Below are positions 16,078 through 24,403 of a stretch of DNA of 47,216 nucleotides, in pieces. This stretch comes from Rhodospirillaceae bacterium (GTDB lineage Bacteria; Pseudomonadota; Alphaproteobacteria; GCA-2731375): contig JABIRL010000222.1 in NCBI GenBank assembly GCA_018667855.1, forward strand, positions 1 through 47,216. The letters run 5' to 3'. Each line of letters starts with the position of its first letter. Positions within the stretch are counted from its first letter, which is position 1. A program made the translations under genes and the position numbers. Below the pieces are notes generated by a model. The model was not told where the DNA came from and searched no databases. It saw nothing but the letters and a program-made list of their open reading frames with translations.

Positions 16078-17367
16078 ATGCTGTCAGAAGACATTGCCAC
16101 GGATATCCGCAACGCCGTGGACCGCCGGTTCGAATCCCAGGTGGATTTTACCGCTCAGTTGGTGGGTTTTCCGTCCACCCGGGGCAACGAGGCCACGGCC
16201 CAGGATTTCATGGCGGCGGCCATGGGCGAAAAAGATCTGACCGTCGATCGTTGGAAACTGAATGTTGACGATATCAAACATTTGCCGGGCTTTTCGCCGG
16301 GCATCATCGACTATGACAACAGCTACAACGTGGTCGGCGCCTGGCGGCCGGAAAGTCCCAAGGGCAAAAGTCTGATCTTGAACGGCCATATCGACGTGGT
16401 GCCGGAGGGCCCGCTCGATATGTGGGACAGCCCGCCCTACGAGGCCCGGTGGGAGGGCGACCGCCTGTACGGCCGGGGCGCGGGCGATATGAAGGCGGGG
16501 CTGGTCAGTTGCCTCTTTGCCTACGATGCCCTGGTGGAGGCCGGCTACCGGCCGGCGGGTAATGTCTTTATCCAATCGGTGATCGAAGAGGAATGCACCG
16601 GCAACGGCGCCCTGGCCTGTCTGGCCCGCGGCTATCGGGGCGATGCCGCGATCATCCCGGAGCCGTCCGGCGATACATTGTTCATGGCCCAGACTGGCAC
16701 CATCTGGCAGCAGATCACGGTCAAGGGCCATCCCGTACACGCCTCCCGCGCCACGGAGGGCTTCAACGCCATCAAGGCCGCCTATGTGCTGATCCAGGCC
16801 CTTGAAGAGCTGGAAGCGAAATGGAACGCCGAGAAAGACCAGCACAAACATCATTGCAACCATCACCATCCCATCAACTTCAATATTGGAAAAATAGCGG
16901 GCGGCGACTGGCCGGCTTCGGTCCCCGCCTGGTGCACGTTCGATCTGCGCGCCGCCATCTTCGCCGATGACGATATTCAGCAGCGGGCCCGCGAGTTGGA
17001 GGATTGTATCCAGGCCGCCGCCGCCAAGGACCGCCATATGAGCAACCGGCCGCCGGAAATCGTCTATCAGGGTTTCATGGCGGAAGGCTTCGCCCTGGAA
17101 GACATGGCGAACGCCGCCGCGCCCATATCCCTGTTGGAGAACTGCCACCAACAGGTTTATGGCGAGGCATTGGGGCGCAGCGTTATCACGGGCACCACGG
17201 ATGCGCGGTTCTTCGGTCTGTATGCCGACACGCCGGGCCTGGTCTACGGTCCCCGGTCCGTGGATGTGCACGGCTTCAATGAATGGGTGGATCTGGAAAG
17301 CGTGCGCAAATCAACCCAGGCCATTGCCCTGTTCATGGCCAACTGGTGCGGATTGGAGAAAAGTTAG
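16078..17367 (+). CDS. M20 family deacylase (ArgE/DapE type)
   Basis: A 429-residue binuclear-zinc hydrolase that removes acyl groups from amino-acid-like amides. The metal and catalytic residues are in order: LNGHIDVVP, GRGAGDMKAG, VIEEECTGNG, PEPSGD and the late VDVHGFNEW. The dimerisation domain between them is present. ATG 16078 follows AAGGAA, and the protein then begins in register with the family, so the longer ORF start is rejected. The next gene starts four bases after the stop, making an operon with the CoA ligase. The substrate is unknown; an N-acyl or N-formyl intermediate of the neighbouring catabolic genes would fit. Confidence 0.87.
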   Translation: MLSEDIATDIRNAVDRRFESQVDFTAQLVGFPSTRGNEATAQDFMAAAMGEKDLTVDRWKLNVDDIKHLPGFSPGIIDYDNSYNVVGAWRPESPKGKSLILNGHIDVVPEGPLDMWDSPPYEARWEGDRLYGRGAGDMKAGLVSCLFAYDALVEAGYRPAGNVFIQSVIEEECTGNGALACLARGYRGDAAIIPEPSGDTLFMAQTGTIWQQITVKGHPVHASRATEGFNAIKAAYVLIQALEELEAKWNAEKDQHKHHCNHHHPINFNIGKIAGGDWPASVPAWCTFDLRAAIFADDDIQQRARELEDCIQAAAAKDRHMSNRPPEIVYQGFMAEGFALEDMANAAAPISLLENCHQQVYGEALGRSVITGTTDARFFGLYADTPGLVYGPRSVDVHGFNEWVDLESVRKSTQAIALFMANWCGLEKS

Positions 17368-17371
17368 TCTT

Positions 17372-18763
17372 ATGACGGAACAGCCGAATTATTTTAACCG
17401 GGTCGATATGGCTCGCCTGACGGATGAATTTCCCATCGGCCCGGCTTTCCTGAAGCGTTTCGAGGCGATCAGCAGCGATGAATTGCGCGCCCTGCAGGAG
17501 GGGCGTTTCGCCACCCTGATGCAACGGGCCTGGCAGGTGCCCTTCTATCAACGTCTTTGGGGCGCCCAGAGTTTGCAGGCAGGTGACATCCGGGGCCTGG
17601 ATGACATCGGGAAACTGCCCCTTTTCGATAAGACGGACATCATGGCCTCCATCGCCGCGCATCCCCCGTTCGGCGATTTCCATGGCATGGAGATCTATCC
17701 AGACGGCGAACGTCCCCCCGTTATCGTGCACACCACCTCCGGCACAACGGGCCGGCCGCAGGTTTTGATGTATGGCCCGCGCAGCCGGGAGGTCCAGAAC
17801 CTGCTGGTGGCCCGCACTTATTTGCTGCAGGGCCTGGCGCCTGACGATGTGGTGCAATCGGTCTACGGCCATGGCATGGTCAACGGCGGTCATTACATTC
17901 GCGAGGCGGTGGTGCATTGGACCAATTCGATCTTTCTACCGGCCGGCACCGGGGTGGAGACGCCTTCGGTGCAGCAAGTGGCCCTGATGAAGGATTTCGG
18001 CGTCACGGTGCTGGTGGGTTTCGCCGATTACATCAAACGCCTGGCGGATGTGGCCAAGGAACAAGGTTTGGAGCCGGGCCGGGATCTCAAGATCCGCATG
18101 ATTTCCGGCCATATGGGGCGGGAAGACATCATGGTGCTTTCCGAGGCCTGGGGAGGCGCCGGGATATATGATTGGTACGGCGTTGGCGATACCGGCACCA
18201 TCGCCGGCCAGGGCCCGGACAAGGCCGGGCTATACATCATGGAAGATGCACAATATCTGGAAATCTGCGATATCGACAGCGGCGCCCCGGTGGCCGATGG
18301 CGCGACCGGGGATATGGTCAACACCTGCCTGTTCAAGGACGATATATATCCCATCATCCGCTTCAATACCCACGATGTTTCCGCCCTGCGCACGGACGCC
18401 CCGCCCTCGGCCCTGAACCTGCGCCGCATCGAAGGGTTTCTGGGCCGCAGCGACAATATGGTCAAACTGCGCGGCATCAACGTCTTCCCCCAGGCCATCG
18501 GCGCCATGCTGGCGGAGCGCTCGGAATTCAACGGCGAGTTCATCTGCCGGGTGGAGCGCGATCAGGCCGGCCGGGACGAGATGACCGTATCGGTGGAGGT
18601 TGCCGAACCCGATGACGCCCTGGTCGAGATTTACGGCGAGATCCTGCGCCGCAAGATCGGCGTCGCCGTCAACGTCGCCCTCGCCGCACCCGGCGCCCTT
18701 TCGCAGCTAACCGGCATCGAAAGCCGCCAGAAACCCCTGCGCCTGATCGACAATCGCTTCTAG
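17372..18763 (+). CDS. PaaK-like phenylacetate-CoA ligase family protein
   Basis: A 463-residue adenylate-forming enzyme. The P-loop reads VHTTSGTTGRPQVLMYG, the second nucleotide segment DWYGVGDTG, and the C-terminal part RIEGFLGRSDNMVKLRGINVFP is the PaaK-type A8 region. Such ligases activate aryl acids (phenylacetate, benzoate or anthranilate-like) with ATP and CoA. ATG 17372 follows the deacylase stop by four bases; the longer ORF start lies inside that gene. It probably activates the acid on which the neighbouring hydroxylase and amidohydrolase pathway works, but the substrate cannot be read from sequence. Confidence 0.85.
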   Translation: MTEQPNYFNRVDMARLTDEFPIGPAFLKRFEAISSDELRALQEGRFATLMQRAWQVPFYQRLWGAQSLQAGDIRGLDDIGKLPLFDKTDIMASIAAHPPFGDFHGMEIYPDGERPPVIVHTTSGTTGRPQVLMYGPRSREVQNLLVARTYLLQGLAPDDVVQSVYGHGMVNGGHYIREAVVHWTNSIFLPAGTGVETPSVQQVALMKDFGVTVLVGFADYIKRLADVAKEQGLEPGRDLKIRMISGHMGREDIMVLSEAWGGAGIYDWYGVGDTGTIAGQGPDKAGLYIMEDAQYLEICDIDSGAPVADGATGDMVNTCLFKDDIYPIIRFNTHDVSALRTDAPPSALNLRRIEGFLGRSDNMVKLRGINVFPQAIGAMLAERSEFNGEFICRVERDQAGRDEMTVSVEVAEPDDALVEIYGEILRRKIGVAVNVALAAPGALSQLTGIESRQKPLRLIDNRF

Positions 18764-18775
18764 TTCAGCGACGAA

Positions 18776-20026
18776 ATGCCATTGAAATCCCCGACTACTG
18801 GCGACGAAGGCATGTTCTACGGCTATCGTATCGTGGCGGCTTGCGGCGTCATCCAAGCCGTCAATCTCGGCGGCGTTTTTGCCTTCGGTGTGCTCTTTCC
18901 CGAACTTGTGCGTGAATTTGGTTGGTCCCGCACGGCCATCTCCGGCGCTACATCGTTTGCCTTTCTCATCATGGGGGGCTGCGCGGTATTCATGGGTCGC
19001 GCCGGCGATAGGATCGGCCCGCGCGCCGTCCTCACCGTCGCCGGCATTACGTTCGGTCTCGGCTATGCGCTGCTGTTTCGTATGGAGGCGGCGTGGGAAC
19101 TTTATCTCTACTTTGGCCTTCTGGCCGGTACGGGACTGGCCGCCCACGATGTGTGCACCCTCTCGACCGTGGCGCGGTGGTTCGCACGCCGGCGCGGCTT
19201 GATGACCGGCCTCGTCAAGGCCGGCGCCGGCGTCGGCCAGGTGGTCGTGCCAATCGCCGCGGCGGCCCTGATCGCGGGCCCCGGATGGCGGGTTGCCTGT
19301 CTCGTGTTCGGCGTCGGGGCCATGGTCGTACTTGTCAGCGGGGCGCAGGTGTTGCGCCGCAATCCGGCTTCCCTCGGGCTGAAACCGGATGGGGAGGCGC
19401 CGGAGGTATCCGTCGGTCAGGTTCAAGGGGAGGGTGGCGCCACCTTGAAGGAGGCGTTTCGTTCAAGGACACTATGGGTCCTCTGCATCGCCAAGTTCTG
19501 CGACCTCTTCTGCTTGTTCACCATCATTGTCCACATCGTGCCATTCGCCGTGGATCACGGCATGGAACCCACAATGGCTGCCGGGATATTATCGACCATT
19601 GGCGCGTTGAGCATTGTCGGCCGTATAGTTCTGGGTGGCGCCTACGACCGTTTCGGCGCGCGCCGGTCATTGCTCATATGCTTTGCCATTCTGACGGCGA
19701 GCTTGGTGCTATTGCAATTCGCGGGATCAGCGTGGTCGCTATTTCTTTTCGCCGCGATCTACGGGCCGGCGCATGGCGGCTTCTTCACCATCACTTCGCC
19801 ATCGGTGGCGGAGTATTTCGGGACACGCGCCCATGGCACCCTATTCGGTCTCGTGGTCTCCTGCGGCACTTTCGGCGCCACCCTCGGCCCCGTCGTCGCC
19901 GGCGGTTTATTTGACACGTTGGGTCACTACGGCGGCGCCTTCGCGCTGCTGCTGGGCTTCAGTATTGTGGGTCTGGTCGTGGCCAATATGCTGCCCCGGC
20001 CCGTTCAAGCGCCCGCCGCCGATTGA
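18776..20026 (+). CDS. MFS transporter
   Basis: A 416-residue, 12-TM major facilitator with the motif-A loop GRAGDRIGPRAV between TM2 and TM3 and a symmetric AYDRFGARRS in the second half. The overall form resembles monocarboxylate/oxalate-formate type permeases. It starts 12 bases after the CoA ligase and is most simply the uptake system for the acid that ligase activates. A start at the internal MFYGYR is also plausible, as many relatives begin there. It ends seven bases before the convergent Gfo/Idh/MocA gene. Confidence 0.85.
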   Translation: MPLKSPTTGDEGMFYGYRIVAACGVIQAVNLGGVFAFGVLFPELVREFGWSRTAISGATSFAFLIMGGCAVFMGRAGDRIGPRAVLTVAGITFGLGYALLFRMEAAWELYLYFGLLAGTGLAAHDVCTLSTVARWFARRRGLMTGLVKAGAGVGQVVVPIAAAALIAGPGWRVACLVFGVGAMVVLVSGAQVLRRNPASLGLKPDGEAPEVSVGQVQGEGGATLKEAFRSRTLWVLCIAKFCDLFCLFTIIVHIVPFAVDHGMEPTMAAGILSTIGALSIVGRIVLGGAYDRFGARRSLLICFAILTASLVLLQFAGSAWSLFLFAAIYGPAHGGFFTITSPSVAEYFGTRAHGTLFGLVVSCGTFGATLGPVVAGGLFDTLGHYGGAFALLLGFSIVGLVVANMLPRPVQAPAAD

Positions 20027-20032
20027 ATTTAC

Positions 20033-20998
20033 TCATTTACCGGTCAACATCGCCTCGACCAGTTCCTGCACCATGAGGGCATCGCGGGCCGACGGCAGGA
20101 TGTTTTCCCGCCCTTCGACCCAAGCGGCCACATTATCCAGCTGAAAGCCAAAAGCCTGGGCGCGGGGGTCTTCGACCTCGGGGAATTCCTGTTGCCATTC
20201 GCCGCCGTCACTGGATTGGAGCAAGAACCAATCATGCAGGCGATGGCTGCGATGGCTGCCCCAAATGATCATCTCCACCCGGTCCGGTCCCGCGCCGCCG
20301 CTCGAGCCGAGTACCGAGACCGGAACGCCATTGCAGTCCAGGGTCGCCGAGATATGGGTCTCGCACAACGCCGGATCGGCGGGATAAACCGGCGTGGCCG
20401 ATACCAGGGTGGCGGGCCCCAACAGGCGTTGGATTACGTACAGAAAATGGGACAGCACCTCGCGGCTGTAGCCGCCCTGGTCGCGAAAGCGTAGCCAATC
20501 CGCATCCGCCTGCCAGTCCCGTGGCCAGCGCGCAAAATGTACGATGATATCGGCTCCCGTTATGTCGCCAAGGGATCCGTCAACAATCCGCTCTTCGGTA
20601 AGCGTCACGGCGCGGGAGGCAGCTTGGATGAAATTGACGACGTTGGGGGTGCCGCTTTCTTCCAGCGCGGTGACCAGGGCACGGCTTTCCGCTACATTGA
20701 TCCCTAGCGGTTTCTCGGAATAAACCGGCTTGCCCGCCGCCATGGCGCGTTCGGCATAGTTGCGATGCCACAGTGGCGGTGTGGCGATATAGACCAGATC
20801 GGCCGCCGCGATAACCGCATCGGCGCCGTCCATGATCGTCAGACCGGGCGTTTCGACTGCGGCATCGGCGCAGGCCCGCGGTTCAGGGTCCCAGGCGCAA
20901 GGATCGCTGAAACCGCCATGCTGGACCAGGTTGGTGATCATACGCCGACCCATGATGCCCAGGCCGATGACCCCGACCCTATGCATTGCTGCCGCCAT
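20033..20998 (-). CDS. Gfo/Idh/MocA family NAD(P)-dependent oxidoreductase
   Basis: A 321-residue enzyme with an N-terminal Rossmann fold (VGVIGLGIMGRRM), the family signature YSEKPLGINVAESRAL (catalytic Lys in EKP) and a C-terminal beta-sheet domain. These enzymes oxidise or reduce sugars, inositols and related polyols. Start 20998 follows GGGAAG; an ATG four codons later is an alternative. It stands alone on the minus strand between the MFS gene and the binding-protein gene, so substrate and partners are unclear. Confidence 0.85.
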   Translation of the reverse strand: MAAAMHRVGVIGLGIMGRRMITNLVQHGGFSDPCAWDPEPRACADAAVETPGLTIMDGADAVIAAADLVYIATPPLWHRNYAERAMAAGKPVYSEKPLGINVAESRALVTALEESGTPNVVNFIQAASRAVTLTEERIVDGSLGDITGADIIVHFARWPRDWQADADWLRFRDQGGYSREVLSHFLYVIQRLLGPATLVSATPVYPADPALCETHISATLDCNGVPVSVLGSSGGAGPDRVEMIIWGSHRSHRLHDWFLLQSSDGGEWQQEFPEVEDPRAQAFGFQLDNVAAWVEGRENILPSARDALMVQELVEAMLTGK

Positions 20999-21137
20999 TT
21001 TTTGACTTCCCTTTTTTCCCCAGACCCGGCGCTATAGCAACGAACAGCATAGCGAAATCATTAGGTATCGCGAATAGCCGTTGCCTGGGTCAACGGCATG
21101 CGTATCTCACCATATGGCGGCTTCCGAAACCGGGCAA

Positions 21138-21180
21138 AGAAAAAGGCGGCGGGCCCCGTAGGTGGGGGCGCCGCCGCCTG
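21138..21180 (-). terminator. Rho-independent terminator of the ABC binding-protein gene
   Basis: Read on the minus strand, AGGCGGCGGCGCCCC pairs with GGGGCCCGCCGCCT and runs into TTTTTCTTT. It lies about 25 bases after the stop at 21204, the expected place for that gene. Confidence 0.85.
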
Positions 21181-21203
21181 AAACGTAAGATGCCCGGTCT
21201 GGG

Positions 21204-22691
21204 TTACTTCCAGTACACCGCCATCATATCGTTGACGAACATGGGCGAAGAGGTCCACACGCCCATCAGGTTTTTCTTCCGCACGGTGGTCTTGGCCAGC
21301 TGGAACAGGAAGCCGTTGACCGCGTCATTGGCCAGTTTCTTCTGGGCCATTTTCAGGTATTTCGAACGCATGGCGGGATCGCGGGCGCCATCGGCCTTTT
21401 CCATGATGCCGTTGAATTCGGCGTTATCATACTGAAAGTAATAGCCTTTCCGGGCATAGATGCCGATATCCATGGGCTCCACATGGGAGACGATGGACAG
21501 ATCATAGGTCTTTTGCTTGTAGACCTGTTTCAGCCAGACCGGCCATTCCACATTTTCGATGGTGATCTTGAAACCGGCCTTGTTCAACTGCTGGGCCACG
21601 ATCTGGCCGCCGTCGCGGGCATAGCCGGTGGGCGGCAGTTTCAGGGACAAGGCCAAACCATCGCCATAGCCGGCTTCCGCCAGCAGTGCCTTGGACTTGG
21701 CCCGATCCAGGGGATAGGTCCCGGTCAGGTCCAGATAGTCCGGGTTGTGGGGGGCGAAATGGCTGCCGATGGGTGTGCCCGCGCCGAACATGGCGCCTTC
21801 AATAATCTCCTTGCGATCAAGGGCGTGGGCGATGGCCTGGCGCACCTTGAGTTTGGAGAGAGCCGGATGCTTGTTGTTGGTGGACAGGATGGTCTCGCCT
21901 TCCGTGGTGCCGAAGGTCACGGCAAACTCCGGATTGGCCTTCAGGGGCCCGAGGCTTTGCGCCGCACGGGAGAAGGGGATCAGATCCAGATCACCGGACA
22001 TCATGGCCGCGATCTGGGCAGCCTGGTCGTTGATGAAGCGGAACTTCACCTTTGACAGCTTGATCGAGCCGGCATCGCGGTAATCGCGGTTCTTTTCCAT
22101 CACCACGCTGTCGCCCTTGACCCAGCTGACGAACTTGAAAGGACCGGTGCCAACCGGCTTGGTGGCATTGGTGGCGGCTGATTCCGAACCAACAATGACG
22201 GCCGTGCTTTCGCCCATCTGGAACAGGAACATGGGCCGGGCCGCTTTCAATGTGATGCGCACGGTATGGGCGTCCGGCGTCTCAATCTTGGCCATGTTGA
22301 CGAAGCGTTTTTTGCGCTTGTTTTTGCTGTCCTTGGCCGCATTGCCCTCGAACGTGTATTTCACGTCGGCGGAGGTAAAGGCCGTGCCGTCGTGGAATTT
22401 CACACCCTGGACCAGTTTGAAAGTATACACCAAGCCATCATCCGAGACCGTCCAGCTTTTCGCCAGCATGGGGCTGAACGTGGCGTCCTCGTTAATGTGG
22501 GTCAGGTTCTCGTAAATATTATAAAGCGCGATCTGGCCGATTGCGGCAGCGGCATTGGCGCGGGGATCCAGGCCCGGCGGCTCCAGCGTCATGGCGATAT
22601 TCACGGAATTCTTTGCCGCCTGGGCGCCGAATGGCAAGGCCGCGACGGCGGCCACGGCAAGCGCGTAGCCAAATTTTCGAGCTATGGTCAT
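21204..22691 (-). CDS. ABC transporter substrate-binding protein (peptide/oligopeptide family 5)
   Basis: A 495-residue periplasmic binding protein. The start at 22691 is fixed by GGGAGGAAGACA just upstream; it gives the signal peptide ARKFGYALAVAAVAALPFGA with cleavage after AQA. SBP_bac_5 features follow: AIGQIALYNIYENLTH, VYTFKLVQGVKFHDGTAFTSADV and VRQAIAHALDRKEII. The family delivers peptides, opines or glycosides to Dpp/Opp-type importers. No permease or ATPase gene adjoins it, so it is an orphan here. It ends at its own terminator. The gene upstream encodes a P1 peptidase, which supports a peptide substrate. Confidence 0.9.
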   Translation of the reverse strand: MTIARKFGYALAVAAVAALPFGAQAAKNSVNIAMTLEPPGLDPRANAAAAIGQIALYNIYENLTHINEDATFSPMLAKSWTVSDDGLVYTFKLVQGVKFHDGTAFTSADVKYTFEGNAAKDSKNKRKKRFVNMAKIETPDAHTVRITLKAARPMFLFQMGESTAVIVGSESAATNATKPVGTGPFKFVSWVKGDSVVMEKNRDYRDAGSIKLSKVKFRFINDQAAQIAAMMSGDLDLIPFSRAAQSLGPLKANPEFAVTFGTTEGETILSTNNKHPALSKLKVRQAIAHALDRKEIIEGAMFGAGTPIGSHFAPHNPDYLDLTGTYPLDRAKSKALLAEAGYGDGLALSLKLPPTGYARDGGQIVAQQLNKAGFKITIENVEWPVWLKQVYKQKTYDLSIVSHVEPMDIGIYARKGYYFQYDNAEFNGIMEKADGARDPAMRSKYLKMAQKKLANDAVNGFLFQLAKTTVRKKNLMGVWTSSPMFVNDMMAVYWK

Positions 22692-22745
22692 TGTCTTCCT
22701 CCCTGTGGGGACGTTGGTCAAATTCTTCAACTTTGGAACTTCTAT

Positions 22746-23771
22746 TTAACGCCTATTATCGTCATCGGCAAAGGCCTCTGGGTAGCTTTGTCGATAGCTG
22801 GGCATGGCGCCCAGCGGCTCGGCCGCGAAAACAGCGCGCCCGATGGCCCGGCTTAAACAGTCGGCGGCCAGGGCGCCAATGCGTGCAATGGCGAATTCCG
22901 CCGGCTCGGGCAGGGTCATGCGCGCGGTCGAAAGCGCAAAGATCGTATCGCCGTCGAACGGGGTGTGCACCGGGCGGATGGCCCGGGCCAGGCCATCGTG
23001 GGCCATCATCGCCACCCGCTTGGCATCGGCCTTGCCCATGGCCGCATTGGTGGCGACCACGGCAAGGGTGGTATTGCCGCCGATCCGGGATTCCACCGGC
23101 AGGTCGGGTTCGAAATCCCCTACCGGGCCGGGCGGGTGTTGACGGCCCATTTCGCCATTCATTTCATGGGCCCATGGCCACAAGGTGCCATTGCCCGGCA
23201 TGACCACGGCGCCCACTGGATTGGCCACCACCAGGGCCGCGACCTGCACGCCGTCATCGCTGACGACAGAGGCGCTGCCCAAGCCGCCTTTCAGACGGCC
23301 GGCGCAGGCGCCAAGGCCGGCGCCAATGTTGCCCAGGGCGAAGTCCGTGGAGGCATCCTCGCAGGCGGCCCGGGCCAATTGCATGTAATCGGGACAGCGG
23401 CCCCAGTCGGTTTCGCCGCCGATGCCGAGGTCATAAATGATGGCCCCCGGCACAATGGGCAGAACTTGGGTCCCCATGGAGAAACCGCGCCCCTGACCAT
23501 GCAGCCAGCGCACCACGCCATCGCCGGCGCCAATACCGTGTACCGAGCCACCCGACAGGCAAATTCCATCAACCCTGTCGATCCGGCAGGTCGGGTCCAG
23601 CAAATCGATCTCGCGCGTGCCCGGCCCGCCGCCCCGCACATCGGCCGAGGCGAGCGCGCCGCCTTCGGGCAGGACAACCGTGACGCCGGTGATCGCCGTC
23701 TCGTCAACGGCATTGCCGACGGTCAGGCCGTCAACATCGGTGAGTAGATTTCGGGGGCCGGGTTGGATCAT
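22746..23771 (-). CDS. P1 family peptidase (DmpA/L-aminopeptidase-D-esterase type)
   Basis: A 341-residue self-processing Ntn-fold hydrolase (family S58). Recognisable stretches are ITGVTVVLPEGGA, VRGGGPGTREIDLL, ICLSGGSVHGIGAGDGV, and GGLGSASVV, whose small nucleophile residue would become the new N-terminus after autocleavage. Such enzymes cleave small N-terminal residues or beta-peptides. It lies 54 bases upstream of the peptide-type binding protein in the same direction, so uptake and cleavage of short peptides may be linked. It is divergent from the Rrf2 regulator. Confidence 0.85.
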   Translation of the reverse strand: MIQPGPRNLLTDVDGLTVGNAVDETAITGVTVVLPEGGALASADVRGGGPGTREIDLLDPTCRIDRVDGICLSGGSVHGIGAGDGVVRWLHGQGRGFSMGTQVLPIVPGAIIYDLGIGGETDWGRCPDYMQLARAACEDASTDFALGNIGAGLGACAGRLKGGLGSASVVSDDGVQVAALVVANPVGAVVMPGNGTLWPWAHEMNGEMGRQHPPGPVGDFEPDLPVESRIGGNTTLAVVATNAAMGKADAKRVAMMAHDGLARAIRPVHTPFDGDTIFALSTARMTLPEPAEFAIARIGALAADCLSRAIGRAVFAAEPLGAMPSYRQSYPEAFADDDNRR

Positions 23772-23806
23772 GGCTCCACAAAATCAAAGTTCTCGGAATT
23801 GGTCAA

Positions 23807-23852
23807 TTGACAATCTGCTTCGTGGCGCAATATAACTAAGACTAATAAAGTC
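23807..23852 (+). promoter_or_regulatory. Sigma-70-type promoter with overlapping dyad for the Rrf2 gene
   Basis: TTGACA (23807-23812) and TATAAC (23831-23836) are spaced by 18 bases. An imperfect dyad, ACTAAGACT-AATA-AAGTCGGAGT, follows directly on the -10 region. Its position suits an autorepressing Rrf2 protein, though sequence alone does not show binding. Confidence 0.6.
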
Positions 23853-23862
23853 GGAGTTTAAT

Positions 23863-24393
23863 ATGAGCCAATATGGCAGCGCGGTCGAATATGCTCTGCA
23901 TTGTCTGTTGTTTCTGACCGACGGCGGCGGCGATGGGGCCCCGGTCAGGAGCACGCGCGATATCGCCGAATTTCAGAAACTGTCGGCGGACTATGTGGCG
24001 AAACTGTTCACCCGCCTGGAAAAGGCAGGATTGGTGATTTCCAGCGAGGGCCTGCGCGGCGGTTTCACCCTGGCCCGGCCGGCCGACGACATCACCGTTC
24101 TGAATGTCATTGATGCGGTCGAAGGACGAAAACCGCTGTTTGAATGCCGGGAGGTGCGGGCCAACTGCGTGTTGTTTGGCGAAACACCGCCCACGTGGTC
24201 CGGACGGGGCGTGTGCGGCATCCACGCCGTGATGCTGCGTGCGGAAGAGGCGATGCGAACCAGTTTGGCGCAATCCACTTTGGCCCAGCTTGCGACCCAT
24301 GTGGCAGGCGTTGTGCCGCCCGCGCAAAAAAAGGCCGCGCAACATTGGTTTCAGGATCGCAGTGCCAATCGTGGCCGAAGGGTAAAAGGATAG
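23863..24393 (+). CDS. Rrf2 family transcriptional regulator with three cysteines
   Basis: A 176-residue winged-helix regulator. The N-terminal DNA-binding domain is typical (YGSAVEYALHCLLFL, STRDIAEFQKLSADYVAKL, LRGGFTLARP). The C-terminal part has Cys in FECREVRANC and GVCGIH, giving a C-x6-C-x15-C spacing suited to an Fe-S cluster as in IscR, NsrR or RsrR. Sensing of nitric oxide, oxygen or redox state is therefore plausible. It is followed after 10 bases by an NDH-like flavoprotein, the probable regulated gene, and is preceded by a good promoter with a dyad. Confidence 0.88.
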   Translation: MSQYGSAVEYALHCLLFLTDGGGDGAPVRSTRDIAEFQKLSADYVAKLFTRLEKAGLVISSEGLRGGFTLARPADDITVLNVIDAVEGRKPLFECREVRANCVLFGETPPTWSGRGVCGIHAVMLRAEEAMRTSLAQSTLAQLATHVAGVVPPAQKKAAQHWFQDRSANRGRRVKG

Positions 24394-24403
24394 AGGTGGA
24401 GAC

